Below, piece after piece: positions 55,511 through 64,000 of a stretch of 64,000 nucleotides of DNA (positions are counted from its first letter, which is position 1; every line of letters starts with the position of its first letter). Position numbers and translations under genes: made by a program. The DNA lies in assembly GCA_033032175.1 (NCBI GenBank), contig CM065328.1, positions 6,696,690-6,760,689 of the forward strand, written 5' to 3'. The notes beneath the pieces were generated by a model. The model did not search any database. It worked only from the letters and a program-made list of their open reading frames with translations, and had not been told where the DNA came from. This stretch comes from Saturnia japonica. Lineage: Eukaryota > Arthropoda > Insecta > Lepidoptera > Saturniidae.

Positions 55511-55830
55511 TCGTTTATAGGTTTTAACGTTATGACCACAATCTCAACTGATGCTAAGTGACAATGTTGCCCAAGATGGTGGAAACTCTTAAGCTTAGTA
55601 GGGAAATTGGCTTTCAAGTGCAGCTGCCGGAACACACCTATAGGTCGTTAGCGACAGATTTTCTACTTAAGGGTAGTAGCTAGCCAGAGGGGCATTATAA
55701 AATACCCTATCACTATGATATGGTTTCAAAGCGATGTTTTCCTTCACCGAAAGCTCAGGCTCATAGCAGGGAATCGAACTTAAGTCGATCAAGGTGGTGT
55801 CGCTACCAATGAGACACCATTGCTTCAAAA
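55511..55830 (-). mobile_element. SINE-A, near full-length
   Basis: The reverse complement carries the complete head (TTGAAGCAATGGTGTCTCAT, then TGGTAGCGACACCACCTTG), the B box AGTTCGATTCCC and the body to the tail AACGATAAAAAA. Best evidence for the 3' end ATAACG(T)...CGATAAA. Confidence 0.75.
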
Positions 55831-56215
55831 GGTTTTTATAAAACCAGTTTTCCACTCACGACTTCGCTCACGTAGCTTATAGTCTACTGTTGTACTGTTT
55901 TATTATTTTAATTGAATTTATATGTTGTTATGTCTATTGTTCATATAAATCAATAAATTGTGTAAATAGTGTAGGTACCTACTTATGAACAAAGTTTCCG
56001 ACGGAAAGTTAGAATTGAGTAAATCACACTTAAGTATCTGTATGGTGCTAAAATTACCAGACTGCTGTTAGAACTGAAAACAGACCACACAGAACAAATT
56101 TTATTCGAAAGCTTCTTTGCTAATGGGTAAAATTTTGAAAAGCGTCAAAAGTTTTTTTTCAATCTTTATGTCAAAGAGTATTAACACCAAGTTACAGAAT
56201 ACGTATTACTAGCAC
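55831..56215. other. No feature seen
   Basis: AT-rich; positions 55848-55885 read CCACTCACGACTTCGCTCAC, an element-like phrase. Confidence 0.35.
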
Positions 56216-56345
56216 TTTGCACGTGGCTTCGCTTGCGTCATAGTTGAATTATGCCACATATTTTTTACTTTCTAAATGAATTATTAAATACCAATTCTCC
56301 TAGATCTATCTTCAAAAATGTCTGTTAGGGCCTTAAATGACCTTA
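56216..56345 (+). mobile_element. Repeat F 5' fragment
   Basis: ACTTTGCACGTGGCTTCGCT, GCGTCATAGTTGAATTATGC and TTATTAAATACCAATTCTCC match the start of the 44728 copy. Confidence 0.55.
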
Positions 56346-56934
56346 TGGGCGCTGAAGCCGCTTCCAATAGTCAAAGACCCAGCACTTAATGGGATTTTAA
56401 TTTTATACACATTAAACATATATGTTTTTTTATAGTTCTTTTATTGGAAATGTGAAGTACAAGTTACATTGACTAGCAAGAGCACAAACCATAACCGATA
56501 TAAAAATATTTTGATTAAAGTCTACTTTCTAACTGCACCAGGTGGTGAAGTCCCTACTTATTTCCTGAAAAAAATTCCAAGACCGAAACGAACATGAAAT
56601 AAGAATAACGCACAATTTTGAAACAAGGATTATGGTTTTGAGTTTATAAAAAAATCCTATAGAAAAAAGCAATTTCTATTTTTCACACTTTTCGGGTAAC
56701 TTTAAACCTTATTAGGTATATTAGACCTATACATTAGATTATATTTAAAAATATAAATATTTCTGATACACACTATGGCACCCATTTTCACACCCTTAAG
56801 GGTTGAATTTCGAGAAAAGCTTTCTTAAACAATGCCTACAATATATAATTAATACCCTCCTCAAATTTCTTAGTTTTTTAATCACTCAATTTGTTATCTT
56901 TATTAGTTTAGATTTTTATTAAAGAACTGGCTGT
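56346..56934. other. No feature seen
   Basis: AT-rich with short chance frames. Confidence 0.4.
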
Positions 56935-57545
56935 GTCCCACGGTTTCATCCGTGGTTTTATCCGACAAACACCACGCCGCCAACGCATTAATAATATACA
57001 CGCCGTGTATAATTTTTCTAACTTCCTGTAATTACAAATTATTTTAATTTTTCGGTATCTTCTAAAGTATGTGTCCGAATATATGTTATTTGGACACACA
57101 GTTTAGACAAAATTTAACTTCATAAAATTTTCTTTATGATGAAGTATTGTTTGTTCGTAAGGATTAATATGCCACTCCTAAAAATAATGCTCAAAAATCA
57201 AGTTTTGATCTTCGACAAAAAAAATTACTAAATATCTTAGTGTTGATTATATATAAGAGATAGGCTTATGATATTGCGGATTTTTTTCTAGATATACTAA
57301 GGACAAATATTTTTTAGAACATTATATTTACGTAGCATTAACCTTTACGCCAGCGCATGCAGATAAAGCAGTTCGGGAGGGCTTCCACTTCCGACTTACT
57401 GAATATAATTCAATATTTAAGGCTGAGTGTTGTAGCCTAATGTTCGGTAGGCTACACTGTTTCTCGTGAATCTGGCTATAATATACAAAAATAATTTTTC
57501 GAATCTAACTGGTAGTTTCAGAGATTAGCGTGTTTAAACAAACAA
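56935..57545 (-). mobile_element. Repeat E parts at both ends of a gap
   Basis: Positions 56928-57005 carry GGCTGTGTCCCACGGTTTCA and the CCGACAAACACCACGCCGCC block; 57495-57545 carry CTAACTGGTAGTTTCAGAGA and TTAGCGTGTTTAAACAAACA. They have the right order and orientation for one copy, with about 490 bases of unrelated sequence between them, probably a later insertion. Confidence 0.5.
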
Positions 57546-58399
57546 ACAAAAACCTTTTGCGGCGTAAAGATAAAAGACATGTTTACTATTTGTTTTCAGA
57601 TTTCCTTTTATGTTTTTTTTTTATTCTAAATTATCGCGGCATGTCATCCTATTTTCCATTGGAATTTCTTCATGCCGAAATCTCGTCAACTATCCATAAT
57701 ATTTTATGCCTACCTGCGATGTTACCAAAATCCTGAATCCTTAAATACTATATTTGGGTAATTACACCGTCATCTCCAAATTAATTTTCTGATTACCTCT
57801 AAGGCGAGGTATAATAAAAAAATATTTCGCTACTGGCAAATAAGAATTGGCGTAAGTTACGACACAGTGTTATTACGAACAGTATAGTTGTTAGAGATAG
57901 TTTTGTATGTAAAATAAATGAATAATGTCGTAAAATAATTCGGTGAAGTGGTAGGATTATCGCTACATAATATTTAACTGTCATTATCGAACACATAATA
58001 CCAATATAATGTATCTAATGAAGAATTACTATTTACCCGGGACTACATATAATTTAGAATTATAATATGAATTGCGCTCAGCATGACAAAACGAAATTTT
58101 AAACTTGGTCTTCTGTGTCTTCTTTTTCTTGTTTTATAATAAATCCCTACGTGTCGACTCACTGACCTACAGTTTTAACTTAGCTTCCATTGCAATGCTA
58201 ATAAAATACTTCATACACTCACAATCTTGCCGTATCATGAATTCCAAGAAAGTCTCTCTAGCGAATGTTTCCCACTTCCAACAACATTGGGTTCTTCAAC
58301 AAAGCTCAAAGAGGTTTTGAACCGGTTTGTTTTATAGACATTAATGGAATCCTTACAGGACAAGAACATTTGGAAAAAAATATTCATAATTTAGGTGTT
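57546..58399. other. No feature seen
   Basis: AT-rich; open frames of 68-71 codons at 57530 and 58105 are unassigned. Confidence 0.4.
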
Positions 58400-58750
58400 A
58401 CTGAAAACAGCATTTGCAGAATGAGCATGTAAATAGAAGAAACATTGATGAAGAGCTATGCAAGCACTTTGGAACACTAATAACTTTCATGGAGATCTTT
58501 AGCAACAGGCTGTTAGTAGACTTTGGAGAGGAACTTGTTTCACTAAAACCCCACGGTGTACCGTCTGCCGCCATAATGGGGTGATTGCGCAAGTCTGTAA
58601 TCGCGACGTTACGGTAGCAAGGCCCAGCTACAACGCCGGACAACCCGCTGATGAAGACAGTCCGTTATAAACAGCCTCGCTGCCCGCAGAATCCGTGCAA
58701 TGGGAATAGCCTTGGTTCTGCCAGGCAGACGAAGGAGGCAAATGGGAGCA
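58400..58750. other. GC-rich unclassified segment
   Basis: Clearly richer in GC than its flanks, with CAGCCTCGCTGCCCGCAGAA and GTTCTGCCAGGCAGACGAAG near the end. An 81-codon minus frame exists but has low complexity. It ends just before element C. Probably the 3' part of an old retroelement. Confidence 0.35.
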
Positions 58751-58780
58751 CTCCCCTCCTATGAGGTTCAGTTTAGTAAT

Positions 58781-59047
58781 TTTTTTGAAGTGATAACTTC
58801 TTATGGGAGTGTAAACCGCTTCGTAACGTAACGCGTTACGGCGCCATTAATAGTAGCAAAATTTCAGTCGATCCTAACAAAACGCTCGTAGCTTAACGGT
58901 CGTAAGCGGGGCTGCTATGACTGAAAAGTCCTAGGTTCGTATCAGCGCCGGCCTCCCTTTCTCTCTTTCGTTTGTTTTTTCTTTTATTTTTGATTAATTT
59001 AAGTCATCACTTCTATCGAGCGTCCCGAGACGCACAATTTTTTTTGG
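58781..59047 (+). mobile_element. Element C, copy 2
   Basis: It begins TTTTTTGAAGTGATAACTTC and continues through GTAACGTAACGCGTTACGGC (which includes a palindrome around ACGCGT), the tRNA-like module (CGTAGCTTAACGGTCGTAAG; degenerate B box GGTTCGTATCAGC) and the end AGCGTCCCGAGACGCACAA. Collinear with 2519-2776 in reverse. Confidence 0.7.
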
Positions 59048-59982
59048 TGTTTAACTTCTACCGTCAATGATATTTTATAGATTTTTTCTTCATCTCAATT
59101 ATTTAGAAATGTTTTCTTCCTTCACCTACAGTGAATATTTATAGAACTTTTATTCCTCCACGAGACTATCATGACATGAGCTAAACAATATAAGCGCATT
59201 TAAAATCAAGCTACAGAAACTAAACCTTCAAAACCTTCTAACCTGGTACATGAAAATTATGAATAACGATGGTGTTTGGTTTCTTTCTGATCGTGGTTGC
59301 ATGTGGACTGTATTCTAATTACGATCTGAAGAAGTTCTTTTATATGAAATAATTGCTAATTGAAATAATAATAATTTTTAATCTGATTTCGCTGAATTCG
59401 GTATTTTTCTGATATGGTATAATTCAATAATAAACTAATAATATTATTTTATGACCATTCGACGTGTGGTACATAACTATTTTGACATGCTTTAAGAGCG
59501 GCAAAATTAAAAATTTGGTTTAGTTTAGCAAGTTTGTGTACATAATTCCATCCATCCACCCGGACTGGTCCCACACTGCTTGCATCCATGAGGATCCAGG
59601 TCGTCGGTCTACCTTGTGGCAAGTCTATCCACGCTGTGTCTTTCGAAGCGTGGTTGCTATTTGCGAATTCTTCATTCACTGTCACTTATGTCTAGAAATT
59701 CTGGGGACTATATCGATAACTTTGGTTATTGTGGATCTCCTCTTCCTGATTAAATTACGCAGAAGTGATCATTTCATTTGTTTAAAGTGTTAAAAAAAGT
59801 AATCATTATTATAAAGAAAAACACACCATATCGCGCAGTCCAAACTAAATGATTCACTGTTTGTTTGTCCTGGAATACATGAACGCTGTTATCGGTCTAA
59901 CTTAATACTGGTGGTGGAAGAAAATAATGTAAAGAAAATTTAATGAAATATGGCTTGAAATTAGTTTTTTCAAATCTTTATA
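59048..59982. other. No gene; possible RTE relic at 59560-59650 (minus)
   Basis: On the minus strand ACCGACGACCTGGATC followed by ATGGATGCAAGCAG resembles the TDDL...WMQ stretch near the end of RTE ORFs, and GGATGGATGG follows, like an RTE tail. The 78- and 85-codon frames on the two strands are otherwise unassigned. Confidence 0.3.
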
Positions 59983-60249
59983 TGTTTAGCCTTATGGACA
60001 CAATTTCACTTGATGTTAAACGACGATGTTGCCCTAGATGGTAACAAGTTATTTTGGGGGGGTTCTTAAGTATAGCTGTCGTAACATACATATAGGTGGT
60101 AGGTGCTTTCCAATTTAATTAGAAAACAACCATGATGTGATTTTATCATGAAGTTTTCCTTCTAAATTCCCAGACTCATAGTAGGAATTCGAACTCAAGT
60201 CGATCGACGCGATGTCCATACACGCTACCACTGAACCTTATTGCTTCAA
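59983..60249 (-). mobile_element. SINE-A, full-length but diverged
   Basis: The head in reverse complement (TTGAAGCAATAAGGTTCAGT, GGTAGCGTGTATGGACATCG, B box GAGTTCGAATTCC) and the tail AAGTGAAATTGTGTCCATAA are readable. The A box region is altered, and a 7-G run at 60056 marks internal change. Confidence 0.65.
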
Positions 60250-60694
60250 CGTTCATGTTCATTGCTTCATCGTATTAAGTTACGATAGAAAAAAAATAAA
60301 AATAGATAAGACAGTGTTTGCTTATGTACAGAAAATAATTTTGAATACTATACTTGAATACTATAGGTTTAAATTTCTAAGTTTTATATTTAAATTACTA
60401 TCAAAGCTAAGTTGCCGTACGGTTTTTCCATTACCGTCTTGTTTAAATAATTGGTAATGATGACAGCCGTAGGGTGCCGAATTGATCATGATTACGCACC
60501 CGTTCATGGACAAATTACATGATCGTAAATAATGAGTTACGTCAAATATGGGTTCGTGATGAGACAGTACATTTTAATAGATCACCGGACTATCATTTGA
60601 GAATTTTAAATAAGAAATTAGCATCTGATTCAATAATTATTATAGTTCATTAGGTAGCGATATAGAGTTACCGAACTGCGAGGTTTACCTTTTT
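60250..60694. other. No feature seen
   Basis: AT-rich. Confidence 0.4.
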
Positions 60695-60860
60695 TATATA
60701 CAACTATACGACTCGCCTGATGGTAAGACCTTGAACTCTCTGGAAACCCTACTCAACGCAAGAACACAACACTAGGTTATATGGCTGCGATCTTCTGTAC
60801 GGTATTCCACTAGTCGGACTGTCCCAAGTAGAGAGAAATTTCTAAAGAAAGGACTCTGCA
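60695..60860 (-). mobile_element. Repeat I copy, internally shortened
   Basis: CGCCTGATGGTAAGACCTTG jumps to CTGGAAACCCTACTCA and GGCTGCGATCTTCTGTACGG. The middle present at 12753-13090 is missing. Confidence 0.55.
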
Positions 60861-62119
60861 ATTTTTCAAACTTATAGCTATGTATAATGAACCATAAAAG
60901 GAACGCAACATTGAGGCGAATCATAACGTTGCTACTACCGAATGAGCTGGAAGGCTTCCTGTACGAAAGCGTGTAAAAGGTCCAATGAAACATAATAAAG
61001 TAAAAATGTAATTATTTTTAAAATCGCATCCAATTTAAAATCATAAAGTAAGTCACAGTAAGAACACTAGCGTATTAATTTTACTAAAGTGGAACAGCGT
61101 AAGGCAATATTAAAATAATTTTTAAAGGGGTCGGAGCATGTAAATTTTTGTGCGAATTCATTAAAATTTTGTTGTTTTAAAGTGGTGGCCGTGTGGAATC
61201 GAGTTTCATGTCACACGAAAATGCAAATAACTACGTTGTATATTTTTTCCCGATGTCAAACAGAATAATGGGGTGTTTCTTTGGTTCCGTAACGGTTTAA
61301 CTATCTTGAAATATTATTTTATTTTTTATTTTACTTATTAAAAAAAAAATCTACAGCTCACAAATACAGGTTCTATAAGTCATGTGCTTGTCGGACATCA
61401 TCCTAGTGCAACATCCAGATCATATTTGAAAACTTCTAGTGTATTATAAATGTACTTTAAGCTATATTTTGAACAAGAAATTAAAAAAAACATTTTGGAA
61501 TGTTAATTTCGATTTTGTACATTTTAAAATGTTTTTTCAAGTTTCATTTTACCTTTTAAAAACATTAGAAAGTCTTATATATAAATCATTGTTTTATTCA
61601 GTTCTAAAAACGACTTCCGAAAATTCTCAATTTCAATTATGGTACTTTTTAAAAGCCCAAAAAAAATGTGTTCAAATTCACGCTTCCTAGAGTTACAATT
61701 AGGCTGAATATGAACGATTTTCAGAACCTCACTTTTTTTTTCACTGTCCGCTTAACCTGAAATGCCCCATACTTGGATATCCACTACAAATGTTCCTATA
61801 AAAAATACGGAACCCTTTATCCTATCAAGCAATATAACGCGCATTACAGTTTTTGCTACAAGCACAACTTACTATAATGTAGTTAATTGGGGCTTTGGTA
61901 TTAAGTAGCGTCTCATTACATGAACATTCTGCACACGTCAAGTTTCTAAAACAGATGAAGTTAAACGCTTTTGTACATTTTAAACGTATACATGTATGTA
62001 TCGAGGCCTTAGATTAATGATTGGCTTCAACAACTTAGCGGAGACCAATCATTATTCTAAGACCGAGACGTATAAAATAGTGTTTAATATTTTAGTATAT
62101 TTTTAAATGCCAAATAACT
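60861..62119. other. No feature seen
   Basis: AT-rich; the 83-codon frame at 61439-61690 is low-complexity. Confidence 0.4.
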
Positions 62120-62270
62120 TTGGGTTGTGTTTCAAGGGCTCCTTGGGGTAGGAGGGTTCAATGTCGAAAACGCGCTAGTTATACCTATGCTATTACAAGT
62201 GTCCATAGGCTACGGTAGCCGTTTACCGTCAGGCAGGCCGTATGCTTGTTTGCCACCTTTGTTGTATAAA
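62120..62270 (+). mobile_element. Repeat I fragment
   Basis: GGGCTCCTTGGGGTAGGAGG, TACAAGTGTCCATAGGCTAC and GTTTACCGTCAGGCAGGCCG are collinear with 39045-39200. Confidence 0.65.
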
Positions 62271-62808
62271 AAAAAATTATCTAACACTATTAACTAAGCA
62301 ATTCTTGTGTACATGTTATGTATATATTTATGTACATATCTATATTTAAAGTTTCATGAAAACGGCTCCAACGATATGGATGAAACTTAGGTAGATAGGT
62401 GTTTTTTTAAATACCGAGCAAAGATCGAAGATCTTTAAGAGAAAAATAGTAAGATTAGTGCAGTAGATTAGATCATTATTTCGTGGTGGATGAGTACTTT
62501 AGATAGACGGTATATCGATTCGAGGACAGCAGGTTCGAGTACAAGCATGTATTTAATAAATGAATATTTCGAATTTCACGTCCACTTAATACTAAAAAGT
62601 ACTCTACGTCATATCTTTGCTGTACCGTGAAGCTGTGGAACCGATTTCCAGCCTTCCTGCAATAGAATGTAGATAAGTAGATAAGAAGTAGGTGACTATG
62701 AATTGTAGATAAGGTACAGTGACGTCATTTTGCCGTGCTAAACAAAACAATTAAATCGATAGCAAAGTAAATGGTAGGCATATCTAAAAAGGTGAAAATT
62801 GCAAGAAG
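62271..62808. other. No feature seen
   Basis: A GGTTCGAGTAC at 62530 looks like a B box but has no matching A box. Otherwise AT-rich. Confidence 0.35.
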
Positions 62809-62946
62809 ATGAATCAAGCGGCAATGGGGTGGTCTCACTGTGTGGCAAGGTTATGCAAATGCGGCGACGTGGCCGGTGCTATCTTTATCTCTGCCGCACC
62901 ACGAGCCCTTCACACTGCCTCGCGTAATGGCGTGCTGTGTAATTGA
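62809..62946 (+). promoter_or_regulatory. GC-rich non-repetitive block with POU octamer
   Basis: The block stands out in GC and matches no repeat here. It holds a perfect octamer ATGCAAAT (62853-62860), a GATA-type site (CTTTATCT, 62883) and a 45-codon open frame (62809-62946, starting MNQAAMGWSHCVARLC). It reads as either an enhancer-like element or a small exon. No function can be assigned. Confidence 0.25.
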
Positions 62947-63044
62947 GACAGAATGTTTTAATTAACACATGATTGCTTACTCGGGTACATCGGCGTGGGC
63001 TCAACACTGTTTAGTACTCGTATGAATATTTATATTATTTCATA

Positions 63045-63500
63045 CATATGTTTATTTATTTATTTGAACACTTACATAATAAACACTAAAACAAGTATAG
63101 AAAAATAGACAGTGAACATTGCTTAGTGTTACTATAATTAAAAGTGTAGACTACATGATAAATAGAATATAACGAGTAATAAGAAACAGAAGAGAAAACA
63201 AATTCAAAGGTAACAAATAAATAAACAACTAAAATTCTAATAAATGTTGAACTACTGGATCAAGATTACTCTTATAATTGAGCACAATATTTCTTGATTG
63301 CAGGAACGGCGTCATGTAAAATGTCTAGCTAATTGAATTTTGGAGTATGTTTATAAATCTCGTTATTTGCGCTATGGAAGCACTCTTTCTGTTTCAAATG
63401 GTTAAAACTAGCTGGTCTTAGTAATTTTCTTGGTACAGTAAATGACAAAGACGACAAAAGATTTCGATTAGTTAATAATGATGACTGTCGCCATAACTTT
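63045..63500 (-). mobile_element. Probable LINE 3' end
   Basis: On the minus strand the tail is TAAATAAATAAAC, like the end of the CR1-like LINE at 23015. Upstream a loosely open frame reads SLSFTVPRKLLRPASFN, a spacing seen near the C-terminus of such LINEs. It is weak because stops occur and no WN-LP motif is visible. Confidence 0.35.
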
Positions 63501-63599
63501 GCAATTCCTTACCTGAGTAAAAAATATAAGTAAGGTGCCACAGATGCCATTTATAAGAACTAATATAACGCTCAATGTATTGTTTTGGTTTAAACGTGA

Positions 63600-63990
63600 T
63601 AGTTTCTGGAACTACCTGTCAGATTTGAATCTACCCGCGTTAAATTTGGATTGATCCGTGTTTCATATAGATATGATACCTAACTACTTGCTTACAGATT
63701 CCCAGATATTTTCACGTTCATGGTCACTGCTTTGCTCCTTACGGTACAGTGTGAAGTTATATAGCTTATAAACCTTCCTCAGTAATTACGCTGTAAAATG
63801 TAAAATGAATGGGTGATCGGTGATTCCGGAGATTAGCGCATTCAAATACAAAGAAAAAATTTTTTTTGGAGTTTTATTATTAGTGAAGATATATTGACGT
63901 AACTTCACGCTACGACTCACAGCGGTGCGACGAAATGGAGAGTTGATCGAATAAATTTAACACGAGTGAAATCGTGGGGCACAGCTAGTT
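63600..63990 (+). mobile_element. Repeat E (Helitron-like) copy with clean CTAGT end
   Basis: The end GAGTGAAATCGTGGGGCACAG is followed by CTAGT at about 63984-63988. Earlier parts show ACTGCTTTGCTCCTTACGG and AACCTTCCTCAGTAATTACG, in an order suggesting two overlapping or nested repeat E pieces, because an interior block is present in reverse orientation. Confidence 0.55.
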
Positions 63991-64000
63991 TGTTATTAAA

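Noticed and set aside
62525..62545. B-box of another SINE
   Set aside because: No A box at the proper distance and no second copy in the window.

Overview
This 64 kb window looks like nuclear DNA of a moth or butterfly (Lepidoptera). It is strongly AT-rich. It has no operons and no long open frames. It is crowded with decayed transposable elements of lepidopteran type: Jockey-, CR1- and RTE-like LINEs, tRNA-headed SINEs, mariner and Tigger-like DNA transposons, Helitron-like ends of the form CTAGT, and short foldback elements. No complete host gene can be recognised. The window reads as intergenic or large-intron sequence.

Layout. 0-9 kb: a SINE, the N-terminal half of a mariner transposase, a full SINE-A, a tRNA-module element, a candidate minus-strand exon (3022-3206), a foldback element and an eight-unit minisatellite (5404-6366). 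9-21 kb: fragments of Helitron-like, SINE-B and repeat D/I/K/J families, an insertion with a 16-bp target duplication (16949-17275) and a Tigger-like element (19511-20158). 20.8-28 kb is the LINE-rich core: an RTE fragment, a candidate two-exon coding piece (21248-21562), a foldback transposon with a CR1-like LINE lodged in one arm (22628-24001), a cluster of Jockey 3' ends (25.1-26.4 kb) and a second CR1-like LINE (26725-27715). 32-35 kb: a MITE, the C-terminal half of a mariner, and a 5'-truncated Jockey inserted with a target duplication and poly(A) tail into repeat H. 36-64 kb: scattered SINE-A, repeat D/F/G/I and Helitron-like copies, three more LINE fragments, a TTA-flanked MITE (55244-55426) and a second tRNA-module element (58781-59047).

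The sequences that repeats do not explain are few: a CpG-rich GC-box block followed by a splice donor (46790-47131), a GC-rich block with a POU octamer (62809-62946), CpG-rich patches near 9.9, 29.3 and 32.0 kb, and several short splice-flanked open frames on both strands. These are the best places to look for host function. Family letters (A to R) are local names used only to link copies inside this window. Assignments rest on reading motifs by eye; no database search was possible.
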